Origin: Ferdinandcohnia sp047238305 | Lineage (GTDB): Bacteria; Bacillota; Bacilli; Bacillales; Bacillaceae_L | Assembly: GCF_047238305.1 (NCBI RefSeq) | Contig: NZ_JBDFMO010000001.1 | Coordinates: 3,968,001-4,032,000 of the forward strand | Direction of reading: 5' to 3' | DNA length: 64,000 bases | Part shown: in pieces, positions 25,418 to 34,619 of the stretch | Layout of the letters: each line of letters begins with the position of its first letter | Numbering within the stretch: position 1 is the first letter of the stretch | Program-made: the position numbers and the translations under genes | Notes under the pieces: generated by a model | The model's input: the letters and a program-made list of their open reading frames with translations, nothing else | Databases searched by the model: none | Told to the model about the DNA's origin: nothing

Positions 25418-26659
25418 ATGCTTGGTGAACGCATCCGTAAATTACGCAAACAAAAGAAATTAACACTAGAAGAGCTTGCTGGAACAAAACTGACAAAGGG
25501 CATGCTGAGCCTTATTGAAAATAACAAAGCAAATCCATCCATGGAGAGCTTAACCTATATTGCAGAGAGACTTGACATTGAGTTAGCGCAGCTTTTAAAT
25601 GAAGTGAATTTTGATGAATTACAAGATATATTGGACCAAGCCGAAAAGATATATATGCTTGATTCCGACGAACACCCTGAAAAATATACGAAATTGCTAA
25701 CTCTCATTGAGCCATTTGTTTCCCAATTAAACCAGGGGTACGAAGCTGCTAGATTGCTGGAGCTGTACGGATACAGTTGTTATTTTGAAAAGAAAGGTAA
25801 CGAGAAACAACCACTTGAACAAGCAGCAAATCTGTACGATCAAATGAATATCACAACAAAAAGAGTGAGCATTGCATCGTTTCGCTGCCTCGCCTATTTT
25901 ATTGACCATGATTATGAAAAAGCATTAAAAACAATCTTACAGGAACGAACTGAAATAGAAAAAAATCATGCATATATTGATCCATTGTCAAGATTAGACC
26001 TTGATTATAATGAGGCCATTTTCTATTTTGCTGTAGGCAATACCGAAGCTGCAAAGAAAGTCATGGAAGATGCCATTTCCTTCTCCCAAAAAAATAAAAT
26101 ATTTTATCGTATTGATGATTTATATCGACTTGCAGCTGCTTATTCGATGATGTCGGAGAAATGGGAGCAATATGAGTATTACCTAACTAAATTGAATCAG
26201 TATGCCGATTTTTCAGATGACCAAATGGCAAAAATCACTGCAAAACTTTTTCAAATTGAATCGCTTAATGCGGTGAAGCAAAATTTTCAAGAAGCCTTAA
26301 CAATGGTTAATCGGTTTTTAGATGATCCAGAATTTAACCAACAGCGTATAAGGGAATGGTTTTATCTTGAAAAAGGAAAAGCATTACAGGGACTAAAGCG
26401 TTACGAGGAAGCCATTCATTTTTTTGAAAAAGTGGCTATTCCATCCTATCATCACCATCCTTTTGACTTATCTCAATTCTATTTAAAAGAGACCTATACG
26501 GCACAATGTCTAGTTGAACTTGGAAAAATAGATGAGGCATTATTAGCAGCAAAAAAAGCATTTGAATTATTTGACCATCTGCCTGATTCTCCTTTTAAAA
26601 AATTTAGTAAGGAAACCTTTCATAAGATTAGTACGCTAAAAGGTGAAAATCATGATTGA
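25418..26659 (+). CDS. XRE-family regulator with TPR domain
   Basis: The 413-residue protein has an N-terminal XRE HTH at about residues 4-60 (LGERIRKLRKQKKLTLEELA) and then helical TPR-like repeats to the end (for example QGLKRYEEAIHFFEKVA). This is the architecture of peptide-sensing RRNPP-type regulators and of peptide-independent relatives. No pheromone precursor gene was seen nearby. Its stop overlaps the TatD-like gene by 8 bases, so the two are cotranscribed. Confidence 0.88.
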   Translation: MLGERIRKLRKQKKLTLEELAGTKLTKGMLSLIENNKANPSMESLTYIAERLDIELAQLLNEVNFDELQDILDQAEKIYMLDSDEHPEKYTKLLTLIEPFVSQLNQGYEAARLLELYGYSCYFEKKGNEKQPLEQAANLYDQMNITTKRVSIASFRCLAYFIDHDYEKALKTILQERTEIEKNHAYIDPLSRLDLDYNEAIFYFAVGNTEAAKKVMEDAISFSQKNKIFYRIDDLYRLAAAYSMMSEKWEQYEYYLTKLNQYADFSDDQMAKITAKLFQIESLNAVKQNFQEALTMVNRFLDDPEFNQQRIREWFYLEKGKALQGLKRYEEAIHFFEKVAIPSYHHHPFDLSQFYLKETYTAQCLVELGKIDEALLAAKKAFELFDHLPDSPFKKFSKETFHKISTLKGENHD

Positions 26660-27434
26660 TGCCCATATTCATCTTGAACAATATAATGTAAAAAAGCTTC
26701 CAGCACTAATAGAAAAATGGCAGGAAGTTGGAGTTAATGGGGTCATTGCTGTTTCCAATGATCTCCCCTCCTCTTATCGGACGCTTGAATTAAGAGATCA
26801 ATTTCCACACTTTGTCCATGCTGCTGTTGGATTTCATCCTGAACAACCGCTACCAGATGAACAAGATTTTTTAGAGTGGACGGGATTAGTACAAGCTGAA
26901 AGGGAAAAGCTTGTGGCAATCGGTGAAATTGGCCTACCACATTACAATCTTGAAAAGCTTCCCTATTCAATCGAGCATTATTTGGATTTTTTGTCTCGTT
27001 GTCTTGAAGTTGCTGTTCAACATCAGTTACCAGTAGCGCTGCATGCCGTTCACGATAAAGCAGAACTGGTTTTTGACCTACTGCAGCAAAAACAAGTTCC
27101 TACTGCACATTTCCATTGGTTGAAAGCTCCTCAGGATATCGTTAAGAAAATTGTTGATGCTGGCTATTATATTTCAGTTACACCTGAAGTTTGCTACCGC
27201 ACCCGCGATCAGAAGCTTGCAAAACTGGTTCCTCTTTCACAGCTTTTAATCGAAACCGATGGTCCATGGCCATTTGAAGGTGAGTTTAAAAATCAACCCA
27301 CTACTCCATTATTTTTAGAGAAAATAAGTAGTCAACTTGCCACATTGTATGGAATGAATGAACACAAATTACAGGAACAACTCGTATTAAATACGCATCA
27401 TTGCTACCAGGAATTAAAAAGTACTTTAACATGA
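26652..27434 (+). CDS. TatD family metal-dependent hydrolase
   Basis: The ATG at 26652 follows AAAAGGTGA and overlaps the end of the regulator gene. The 260-residue protein has the TatD metal-ligand motifs DAHIHLEQ, VGFHPEQ, IGEIGLPHY, a later HFHWLKAP and LIETDGPWPF. TatD proteins are amidohydrolase-fold deoxyribonucleases or hydrolases, so a DNase role is plausible but not shown. The opening DAHIHL instead of DTHCHL is a mild variant. Confidence 0.87.
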   Translation: MIDAHIHLEQYNVKKLPALIEKWQEVGVNGVIAVSNDLPSSYRTLELRDQFPHFVHAAVGFHPEQPLPDEQDFLEWTGLVQAEREKLVAIGEIGLPHYNLEKLPYSIEHYLDFLSRCLEVAVQHQLPVALHAVHDKAELVFDLLQQKQVPTAHFHWLKAPQDIVKKIVDAGYYISVTPEVCYRTRDQKLAKLVPLSQLLIETDGPWPFEGEFKNQPTTPLFLEKISSQLATLYGMNEHKLQEQLVLNTHHCYQELKSTLT

Positions 27435-27493
27435 ACCTACATTTTTGATATCATACTAAAAGAAAAAGCATTAAATGAAACAGGTGAATAAAA

Positions 27494-28399
27494 TTGGAAT
27501 ATCAAGTTTTACTATATTACAAATACATCGAAATCGATGACCCACAAGCGTTTAGAGATGCACATTTTGAATTTTGTACTGAACTAGGATTAAAAGGTAG
27601 AATCCTTGTTGCAACAGAAGGAATAAATGGTACGGTTTCGGGTACTGTGGAGCAAACAGAAAAATACATGGAGTTTATGCGAAACGATTCCCGTTTCTCA
27701 GACATGATCTTCAAAATCGAGAAAAGTGAAGGACATGCTTTTAAAAAGATAAAAGTGAAGGTGAAGCCAGAGATTGTCAATTTGAGTCTTGAGGAGGACC
27801 TAAATCCAAATCAAATCACAGGAAAGCATCTACCTCCAAAGGACTTCCTTAAAACAATGCAACAAGAAGATGTCATTATTCTTGACGCACGTAATACGTA
27901 TGAATACGATCTTGGTCATTTTAGAGGTGCGATACGCCCCGACATCGAAACCTTCCGCGAACTGCCAAAATGGGTCGAGGAAAACTTAGGTGAGTACAAG
28001 GATAAGAAAATCTTAACCTATTGTACAGGCGGCATTCGTTGTGAAAAATTTTCTGGTTTTCTTGTAAAAGAAGGTTTCAAAGATGTTTCACAGCTTGAAG
28101 GTGGCATCATCACATACGGATATGACCCAGAGGCTAAAGGTGCTTTATGGGACGGAAAATGCTATGTATTTGACGAACGAATTTCAGTACCTGTTAACCG
28201 TACTGGTGAGGAAACGATCGTTGGGAAATGCCATCACTGTGGAAAACCGGAAGAACGTTACGTGAAATGCGGAAACCCAGAGTGCAATAAGCATCTTCTT
28301 CTTTGCGAAGACTGTGAGCACGAGCATTACAGAGCCTGCAGTCAAGAATGTAAGGACCACCCACACAATCGTTATGTAAAAGAACATCAATTGGTGTGA
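27494..28399 (+). CDS. trhO: tRNA uridine(34) hydroxylase (rhodanese-like, TrhO)
   Basis: The start is TTG at 27494 after CAGGTGA. The 301-residue protein has the UPF0176 N-terminal domain, a rhodanese domain at about 120-220 with the active-site loop YCTGGIRCEKF, and a C-terminal Cys-rich zinc-binding tail (CHHCGKPE, CGNPEC, CEDCEHEH). TrhO makes 5-hydroxyuridine at the tRNA wobble position using O2. It lies 59 bases after the TatD-like gene and ends in its own terminator. Confidence 0.9.
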   Translation: MEYQVLLYYKYIEIDDPQAFRDAHFEFCTELGLKGRILVATEGINGTVSGTVEQTEKYMEFMRNDSRFSDMIFKIEKSEGHAFKKIKVKVKPEIVNLSLEEDLNPNQITGKHLPPKDFLKTMQQEDVIILDARNTYEYDLGHFRGAIRPDIETFRELPKWVEENLGEYKDKKILTYCTGGIRCEKFSGFLVKEGFKDVSQLEGGIITYGYDPEAKGALWDGKCYVFDERISVPVNRTGEETIVGKCHHCGKPEERYVKCGNPECNKHLLLCEDCEHEHYRACSQECKDHPHNRYVKEHQLV

Positions 28400-28403
28400 A
28401 TGA

Positions 28404-28438
28404 AAAACTGCTCAGATCAAAACTGAGCAGTTTTTTTG
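28404..28438 (+). terminator. Terminator of trhO
   Basis: AAAACTGCTCAG pairs with CTGAGCAGTTTT around ATCAAAA, with seven T residues in the tail. Confidence 0.92.
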
Positions 28439-28744
28439 AGCTTGTTTTTCTAAGAATATATCCACCTGTTAATACGTTATTCACTTTCCAATATCTTGTA
28501 TCTCTTCGGAAGAAAAAACTATTTTCCCTTGTTCTTCTTCTTTTAATTACATTTAGTAAATAATGATTAATTACTAGAGTAATAAATATAGGTAAAAAGC
28601 ATCATTTTCATTAACATTTTTCTGTTTTCCGCCAAAAATTTTGCTTATATTTACCAAAAGAGGTAAATCTATATTATAATCATCATATAATGTCGAACTA
28701 TTTTATATATTATAAAACTTTATTACTATTTTGGAAGGTGAGTT
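28439..28744. other. Intergenic region before the sensor kinase
   Basis: A very AT-rich stretch of about 300 bases with no open frame. It must hold the sensor kinase promoter; several TATAAT-like hexamers (around 28674-28690) are present but none stands out. Confidence 0.5.
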
Positions 28745-30007
28745 ATGGAAATTACGAAGCACATTTTGGTTAACCTTTCATTATTAATTATTCTTTCATT
28801 TATAGGATTAATCTGGTTTGAACGAAAAAGAAACCTTACCCTTTCAAAATGGGAAGTTTACATCGGATTAGTTGTCCTAATCTTGGTTTGCTTTAAATTT
28901 TCCTATCGACCTACCCCTACACACTATTTTGACCTTCGACTGATTCCTGTTTTAATAGGAGGTCTTTATCTAGGGATTGGACCGATTTTATGCTTAACGG
29001 TCATTGTAATTAGAGGAATCTACGGCATAAACTTTGGTTTTTATGCGACGATTGCCCTTTACCTCCCTCTAGCCGTCATTTTGTGGAAATTATATCCATG
29101 GTTTTGGAAACAGCATTCAATGAAACGTGTATTGGTCTCGGTGCTTATGACATTTGTTTTATCCTTTTTCACCGCTTCAGCACTGCTAGTTTCAAAACCG
29201 AATATCAATTTTTACGATGCGTGGTTTGCATATTTAGTCATACCAGCAATTGGTTTAGGCATCCTGTCTTATATAACTGAATTTTATCGAAACAATATTC
29301 TTATGCGGCAAACGATTGTAAAATCTGAAAAACTTCATGCCGTCGAACAATTGGGTGCAGCGATTTCTCATGAAATTAGAAATCCTTTAACGGCTGCAAT
29401 GGGATTTGTACAGTTGTTAATGTCAAATAGCCTCCCCCGCCACAAACAAAAGGAGTACCTATTAATTATTAAAGATGAATTAATATCCGCCGAAAGGGTT
29501 ATTCAAGATTATTTGACGTTCTCAAAACCTGCGTTAGATACGGTGGAAACTCTTCAAATTAAACGGGAATTGCAACAGGTGATTTCGATTTTGAGGCCCA
29601 CTGCGAATCAGCACTCCGTTGAAGTGATTACAAATTTTGCATTGATTGGCTCGATTCAAGGAGATCGTCAGAAGTTCCACCAATGTTTTATCAATGTGAT
29701 GAAAAACGCCATCGAAGCAATGCCCGGTGGTGGACAACTATACATAGAAACACGATATGACAGGCAAAATGTAAGCATTATCATTCGAGATACAGGAATA
29801 GGGATGACAAAGGAACAGATTGATAGACTCGGTGAGCCCTATTATTCTACAAAAGGATCAAAAGGAACAGGTCTAGGCATGATGGTTGTCTATGGAATTG
29901 TAAAAGCAATGAAAGGAACACTTCGTGTGACAAGCACAGTTGGAGAAGGAACCGAATTTACCTTCCAATTCCCATCTGCCCTTACCTTAAGTGAGCCCCA
30001 CGACTAA
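28745..30007 (+). CDS. Membrane sensor histidine kinase (LytS-type 5TM sensor)
   Basis: The 420-residue protein has about six membrane helices in residues 1-180, resembling the 5TMR-LYT sensor region. A HisKA domain follows, with the phosphoacceptor His209 in AAISHEIRNPLTAAMG, and then an ATPase domain with N box NVMKNAIEAM, G1 DTGIGM and G2 GTGLGM. It is an orphan kinase with no response regulator beside it, as is usual for sporulation phosphorelay kinases such as KinB. That parallel is an inference. Confidence 0.9.
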   Translation: MEITKHILVNLSLLIILSFIGLIWFERKRNLTLSKWEVYIGLVVLILVCFKFSYRPTPTHYFDLRLIPVLIGGLYLGIGPILCLTVIVIRGIYGINFGFYATIALYLPLAVILWKLYPWFWKQHSMKRVLVSVLMTFVLSFFTASALLVSKPNINFYDAWFAYLVIPAIGLGILSYITEFYRNNILMRQTIVKSEKLHAVEQLGAAISHEIRNPLTAAMGFVQLLMSNSLPRHKQKEYLLIIKDELISAERVIQDYLTFSKPALDTVETLQIKRELQQVISILRPTANQHSVEVITNFALIGSIQGDRQKFHQCFINVMKNAIEAMPGGGQLYIETRYDRQNVSIIIRDTGIGMTKEQIDRLGEPYYSTKGSKGTGLGMMVVYGIVKAMKGTLRVTSTVGEGTEFTFQFPSALTLSEPHD

Positions 30008-30022
30008 TATGTGGGGTTTTTT
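29996..30022 (+). terminator. Terminator of the sensor kinase gene
   Basis: CCCCAC and GTGGGG pair around GACTAATAT, followed by six T residues. It overlaps the stop codon. Confidence 0.85.
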
Positions 30023-30130
30023 AATTCACCTTCCATAACCTTTTCTTATCTCATTATATAATCTTTTAATAATATCCTTATGTAAAATTTTCCTATAGAA
30101 TGAAGGTAGTAAGGGAATGGAGGAAACAGT

Positions 30131-30901
30131 ATGGACATAAAAAATGACGTAAAAAACCAATTTGGTCGAAGCGCTGCATCTTATGTAACAAGTGAAGGTC
30201 ATCGAAAAGGTGGAGATTTACAAACATTAGTATCGTTGGCAGACACCAAAGGCACGGAACTGGCTCTTGATATTGCTACTGGTGGTGGACATACTGCAAA
30301 TGCCCTTGCTCCACTTGTCGGGAAGGTCATAGCATTTGACTTAACGCCTGAAATGTTAGCTGCTGCGGAAAAATTCATTAAAGGAAATGGTCATCAGAAT
30401 GTTGAATTTGTTGAAGGTGATGCTGAAAATCTACCATTCTCTGATCAAACATTTGATATCGTCTCTTGCCGAATTGCACCTCACCATTTTCCTAACATTG
30501 CTAGCTTTGTGAGTGAAGTATCACGAGTATTAAAAACAGGTGGTCAGTTCTTGTTAGATGATAATGTTGCTCCTGAAAACGATGAATTTGATGAGTTTTA
30601 TAATATGGTAGAAAAAAAGCGAGACTATAGTCATTTCCGTGCTTGGAAAAAGAGTGAGTGGTTCCAAATGCTTGAAAATGAAGGATTTGAAATCCAAGAA
30701 CTCTATCGTTTTGAAAAGACTTTTGAATTTGAGAGCTGGTGTGACCGCATGCATTTGTCAGATTCTGAGAAATCAGAATTAACCGATTATATGCTAAACG
30801 CTTCTAGTAAAATCAAACAAAAGTTTCGGATTCAAGTGGAGAATAATACAATCATCTCCTTCCAAGGAGAAGCTGTTGTTTTAAAAGGAACAAAACTTTA
30901 G
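30131..30901 (+). CDS. Class I SAM-dependent methyltransferase
   Basis: The 256-residue protein has the SAM-binding motif LDIATGGGHTANAL with the acidic strand-2 residue in VIAFDLTPEMLAAAEK, and motif FDIVSCRIAPHHFPN. It belongs to the UbiE/Methyltransf_11 group; Bacillus YcgJ is a comparable protein. The substrate is unknown. The ATG follows ATGGAGGAA. Confidence 0.9.
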   Translation: MDIKNDVKNQFGRSAASYVTSEGHRKGGDLQTLVSLADTKGTELALDIATGGGHTANALAPLVGKVIAFDLTPEMLAAAEKFIKGNGHQNVEFVEGDAENLPFSDQTFDIVSCRIAPHHFPNIASFVSEVSRVLKTGGQFLLDDNVAPENDEFDEFYNMVEKKRDYSHFRAWKKSEWFQMLENEGFEIQELYRFEKTFEFESWCDRMHLSDSEKSELTDYMLNASSKIKQKFRIQVENNTIISFQGEAVVLKGTKL

Positions 30902-30904
30902 GAA

Positions 30905-30933
30905 TAGAGTGGAGTAATTCCTCCACTCTATTC
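30905..30933 (+). terminator. Hairpin between methyltransferase and nitronate monooxygenase genes
   Basis: AGAGTGGAG and CTCCACTCT form a stem just after the methyltransferase stop. The T run is weak, so it may only attenuate transcription into the next gene. Confidence 0.5.
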
Positions 30934-30953
30934 CTCATGAGGAGGCGTTCGTT

Positions 30954-32033
30954 TTGTTGATGAATCAAGTGACCAATCTGTTAAAAATTGAACACCCCAT
31001 TATTCAAGCTCCAATGGCAGGGGGCATTTCAACTTCAGAATTAGTTGCGGCTGTTTCAAATTCCGGAGGCTTAGGTATGATTGGAGCAGGATATATGACG
31101 CCAGCTCAAATTCGCGAACAAATTAGAGAAATAAAACGCTTAACCTCAAAGCCTTTCGGAATTAATTTATTTGTTCCGAACGAATTTGACGCTAACGAAG
31201 ATAAAGTCAAATCAGCTAATCAATTACTCAACCCGATACGAGAAAAATTAAATTTACCTCCAAAGCTTCATGTTGAACTTCCTTCTTTTCACGATGCACG
31301 CGAAAAATATGTTGAACAAATCAAAGTTGTGATTGAAGAAAAGGTACCTATTTGTTCTTTTACATTTGGGATTCCTTCCAAAAGTGTGGTCGCGGAATTA
31401 AAGGAACATAATATGATGTTAATCGGGACAGCTACGACTGTTAAGGAAGCAATTGAAGTTGAAAAATCAGGAATGGATATGGTGGTTGCTCAAGGTAGTG
31501 AAGCTGGCGGACATCGTGGGAGCTTTATGAATGAGGAGAAGGATAACATAGTCGGTTTAATGTCCCTTATCCCACAGATTGCTGATAACGTAAATATTCA
31601 CGTTATTGCTGCTGGGGGAATAATGGATGGAAGAGGTTTTATGGCTTCCATTTACTTAGGCGCACAGGCTGTTCAAATCGGAACTGCATTTTTAACTTGT
31701 ATTGAAAGTGGCGCACATCAAGTACATAAGGATGCGATCCTTCATGCTTGCGAAGACGAAACAGTAGTTACGCGTTCATTCTCGGGAAAGCCGGCACGAG
31801 GACTCATCAACCCCTTTATTTTAAGCTTGCAGGATTGTGAAAAAGATCTGCCTGAGTTTCCGGTTCAAAATTCACTTACACAGGATATCCGAAAAGCTTC
31901 AGGTTCACAAAATAACAAGGACTACATGTCCCTTTGGTCTGGACAAAGTCCACGGTTATCCAAAAATCAAAGTGCTAAAACATTAATAGAATCAATCATG
32001 TCTGAAGTGAAAAATACAATAGGAAAGCAGTGA
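30954..32033 (+). CDS. Nitronate monooxygenase
   Basis: The start is TTG at 30954, eight bases after GAGGAGG; an ATG six bases later is too far away. The 359-residue protein is a TIM-barrel FMN enzyme of the 2-nitropropane dioxygenase family. It has the N-terminal HPIIQAPMAGGIST, the FMN phosphate region VIAAGGIMDGRG and YLGAQAVQIGTAFL, and the conserved GSEAGGHRG with the catalytic His. It oxidises toxic alkyl nitronates such as propionate 3-nitronate. Confidence 0.9.
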   Translation: MLMNQVTNLLKIEHPIIQAPMAGGISTSELVAAVSNSGGLGMIGAGYMTPAQIREQIREIKRLTSKPFGINLFVPNEFDANEDKVKSANQLLNPIREKLNLPPKLHVELPSFHDAREKYVEQIKVVIEEKVPICSFTFGIPSKSVVAELKEHNMMLIGTATTVKEAIEVEKSGMDMVVAQGSEAGGHRGSFMNEEKDNIVGLMSLIPQIADNVNIHVIAAGGIMDGRGFMASIYLGAQAVQIGTAFLTCIESGAHQVHKDAILHACEDETVVTRSFSGKPARGLINPFILSLQDCEKDLPEFPVQNSLTQDIRKASGSQNNKDYMSLWSGQSPRLSKNQSAKTLIESIMSEVKNTIGKQ

Positions 32034-32060
32034 ATTTTACGTAAAATCCACTGCTCCATT
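32027..32060. terminator. Bidirectional terminator between nitronate monooxygenase and thiD
   Basis: GCAGTG AATTTTAC and GTAAAAT CCACTGC form a long near-perfect palindrome at the junction of two convergent genes, followed by a T-containing tail. Confidence 0.65.
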
Positions 32061-32062
32061 TA

Positions 32063-32848
32063 TTAGTTCTTTAAGGCATAACAATGATTAAGCGGTCCAC
32101 TTCCCTTTCCAAGGTCTAGTCCCGCTTCTAAAGCTCCCGTAATATACCGTTTTGCCTCTTGAATACTTGATTTTATATTCAAGCCGCTTGCTAAATTACA
32201 AGCGATAGCTGAGGATAGCGTACATCCTGTGCCATGGGAATTTGGATTATCGATACGACCTCCTGGGAACCATGTGAACTCCCCATCACTATATAAGAGA
32301 TCATCTGCTGTATCCTCAAGATGCCCCCCTTTGATCAAAATCGCACCCTTATACATGTCAGATAATTTTTGAGCCGCCACCTGCATGTCTTCCTTCGAGT
32401 GAATATCCATACCACAAAGTGCTTCAGCCTCATGTATATTAGGTGTAATGATCGTAGCAAGTGGAATCAATCTCGTAATGAGCGCATCCATCGCTGATTC
32501 ACTCAATAGTCTACTACCACTTGTAGAAATCATGACTGGGTCCACGACAATATTTGATGGTTGATATTCTTCTAGCTTTTCCACGATTTTATCGATAATT
32601 TCAGGTGAGGACACCATCCCTATTTTTACACTATCCGGAAAAATATCAGTCATAATGCAATCTAACTGTTGGCCAACAAATTCCGGAGTCGAATCAAGCA
32701 CCCCGTATACTCCTGTTGTATTTTGAGCAGTCAGAGCCGTGATCGCACTCATTGCATACATTTTATGAGCGGTGATTGTTTTAATATCGGCTTGAATTCC
32801 TGCTCCGCCACTACAGTCAGAGCCTGCAATCGTCAATACCTTTTTCAT
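32063..32848 (-). CDS. thiD: Hydroxymethylpyrimidine/phosphomethylpyrimidine kinase
   Basis: The 261-residue ribokinase-fold enzyme phosphorylates HMP twice for thiamine synthesis. Visible motifs are TIAGSDCSGGAGIQADIKT at the N-terminus, VVDPVMISTSGSRLL, and the anion hole with catalytic Asp in NSHGTGCTLSSAIA (the residue is in the conserved GTGC loop). Its start lies one base after the thiE stop, last gene of thiM-thiE-thiD. Confidence 0.94.
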   Translation of the reverse strand: MKKVLTIAGSDCSGGAGIQADIKTITAHKMYAMSAITALTAQNTTGVYGVLDSTPEFVGQQLDCIMTDIFPDSVKIGMVSSPEIIDKIVEKLEEYQPSNIVVDPVMISTSGSRLLSESAMDALITRLIPLATIITPNIHEAEALCGMDIHSKEDMQVAAQKLSDMYKGAILIKGGHLEDTADDLLYSDGEFTWFPGGRIDNPNSHGTGCTLSSAIACNLASGLNIKSSIQEAKRYITGALEAGLDLGKGSGPLNHCYALKN

Positions 32849-32849
32849 G

Positions 32850-33494
32850 TCAATCTCTCCCTACCATCTCAGTTGAAAGTTTTCGTAATTCTTTTGTTGC
32901 TGCGGTGATATCAGGCTGTGCAAAAATTGCGGATACAACAGCCACTCCATCTACCCCACTACCACTCAATTCCAAGATATTGGTTTTCGTAATTCCACCG
33001 ATTGCAACGATCGGAATCGAAACACTTTGGCAAATTTCTTGGACCGTTTCAAAAGTCATCGGTTTTGCATCCAACTTTGTGTTCGTTGGAAATACAGACC
33101 CAATACCAAGATAATCCGCCCCCGCTTTTTCTGCTGCAATGGCTTGTTCTACATTTTGAGCAGAAACTCCAAGAATTTTATCTGGTCCAATCATATCCCT
33201 AACTTTTTCAACCGGCATATCCTCTTGCCCTACATGCACTCCATCCGCATCACATGCTAGCGCAACCTCCACATTATCGTTAATAACAAATGGAACATGA
33301 TAAAAAGCCGTTAACTTTTTTAGTTCAACTGCTTCCTGTAAAAATTCATCATACTCGAGATTTTTTTCTCTGAGTTGAAGGAAGGTAATTCCACCCACTA
33401 ATGCAGCTTCTACCTGCTCGACTAAAGTCCGATTGCCTGTCCAAGCACGATCGGTTACTGCATATAAAAGCATTGCATTTTTATCGATTTTCAA
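32850..33494 (-). CDS. thiE: Thiamine-phosphate synthase
   Basis: The 214-residue TIM barrel joins HMP-PP and thiazole phosphate. Motifs include FLQLREKNLEYDEFLQEA, VHVGQEDMPVEKVRDMIGPD, and the phosphate loop YLGIGSVFPTNTK, followed by VAIGGI. It overlaps the thiM 3' end by 14 bases and precedes thiD. The set is a salvage rather than de novo branch, since thiC and thiG are absent here. Confidence 0.94.
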   Translation of the reverse strand: MKIDKNAMLLYAVTDRAWTGNRTLVEQVEAALVGGITFLQLREKNLEYDEFLQEAVELKKLTAFYHVPFVINDNVEVALACDADGVHVGQEDMPVEKVRDMIGPDKILGVSAQNVEQAIAAEKAGADYLGIGSVFPTNTKLDAKPMTFETVQEICQSVSIPIVAIGGITKTNILELSGSGVDGVAVVSAIFAQPDITAATKELRKLSTEMVGRD

Positions 33495-34305
33495 TGTTCA
33501 TCCCACCTTGTAGTAATCTAAAGTCTAGCTTGCTCATCCAATCAATCAAGTACGTTCTAAATGATGAAGTTCCACCATTTAATTCTTCTACCTTTTGGTG
33601 TGCAAGTTCTCCGCAATATCCCATCGCACTCACCGCAGCGGCCGTACTTTTTAAAATTTCCTGAGGATTTGCACCACAATAAGCAGCGACAACGGATGTA
33701 AGCATACAACCTGTCCCTGTGATTTTTGACATCAATGGATGCCCATTTCTGATTACATAGGCTTTATCCTTATTGGCCACGATATCAATCGCACCCGTAA
33801 TAGCGATAACAGCATGTGTTTGCTCACTTACCCTTTTTGCAAACTGAACCATTTCATCGAGGTTTCCTTCATTAATCACATCTTCTGCGGCGGCATCCAC
33901 ACCTTTTGTATACCCACTACCAGCATGAACGGTTTTTATTTCAGAAAGATTCCCTCGGATTACGGAAAACTGTACTTCGTTTAATAGGCGATAGACAGTA
34001 TTAGTCCTCAGGCTAGATGCACCCGCCCCAACTGGGTCCAAAATTACGGGGTTCCCAACTTTATTAGCAGCTTTTCCTGCTAAAATCATGGATTCAATCG
34101 TACGCTCGTTTAATGTACCAATATTGATGACAAGAGCGCTACAAATATTTGTAATATCTGCCACTTCCTTAGGATCATCTGCCATAATTGGTGAACCCCC
34201 ACAAGCAAGGACCATGTTTGCAACGTCATTTACCGTCACATAGTTAGTAATATTATGTACAAGCGGTGTGCTTTCCCTAACATTTGCTAAAATTTTTTCA
34301 AACAT
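33481..34305 (-). CDS. thiM: Hydroxyethylthiazole kinase
   Basis: The 274-residue kinase phosphorylates the thiazole alcohol for thiamine salvage. It has VHNITNYVTVNDVANMVLAC, GGSPIMADDP, NPVILDPVGAGASS and the catalytic Cys loop ITGTGCMLTSVVAA. The start follows GGAGGATG. It is the first gene of the operon and lies about 70 bases behind a TPP riboswitch. Confidence 0.95.
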   Translation of the reverse strand: MFEKILANVRESTPLVHNITNYVTVNDVANMVLACGGSPIMADDPKEVADITNICSALVINIGTLNERTIESMILAGKAANKVGNPVILDPVGAGASSLRTNTVYRLLNEVQFSVIRGNLSEIKTVHAGSGYTKGVDAAAEDVINEGNLDEMVQFAKRVSEQTHAVIAITGAIDIVANKDKAYVIRNGHPLMSKITGTGCMLTSVVAAYCGANPQEILKSTAAAVSAMGYCGELAHQKVEELNGGTSSFRTYLIDWMSKLDFRLLQGGMNIENR

Positions 34306-34324
34306 CCTTCATCCTCCTATACAA

Positions 34325-34365
34325 AATAAAAAATGCGGTATACCTAAAATAGATATACCGCATGA
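34325..34365 (-). terminator. Riboswitch-linked terminator upstream of thiM
   Basis: ATGCGGTATA pairs with TATACCGCAT around a short loop, with a T-rich tail on the minus strand. It lies between the TPP aptamer and thiM, and should be the expression platform. Confidence 0.88.
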
Positions 34366-34374
34366 ACGCACATA

Positions 34375-34474
34375 CTTACACAAATTCCCTACGTTGGCAT
34401 TATCCAAATCAGGTTACAGGGTCTAAGCTACATTTCGCTTACTCTCAGCCCACATGTGTGAGCTCCCCTACTCA
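34375..34474 (-). ncRNA. TPP riboswitch
   Basis: The minus strand reads GTAGGGGAGCTCACA, GGGCTGAGAGT, then GACCCTGTAACCTGATTTGG and ATAATGCCAACGTAGGGAA. These are the conserved P1, pyrimidine-sensor (CUGAGA) and pyrophosphate-sensor (ACCUGAU...GGAUAAUGCCAGCG) parts of the THI element, in order. It would terminate thiMED transcription when thiamine pyrophosphate is high. A TGGTATAAT extended -10 box lies just upstream at 34490-34498. Confidence 0.96.
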
Positions 34475-34581
34475 TATTTACTTGTCTTTATTATACCATA
34501 CGAAAAAAATCTGTCATTATTTTAAAATGGGTCATTGCTTTCGTAACAACAATAGTGTACGATACATAGTATAAATTAAAT

Positions 34582-34598
34582 ACTGTATGACATATAGT
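34582..34598. promoter_or_regulatory. Candidate PadR operator
   Basis: ACTGTATGACATATAGT is an imperfect palindrome with AT-rich arms 22 bases before the padR start. PadR proteins often autoregulate through such ATGT/ACAT dyads, so this is a plausible site only. Confidence 0.35.
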
Positions 34599-34619
34599 AA
34601 TAAAAAATGAGGTGGGTGA

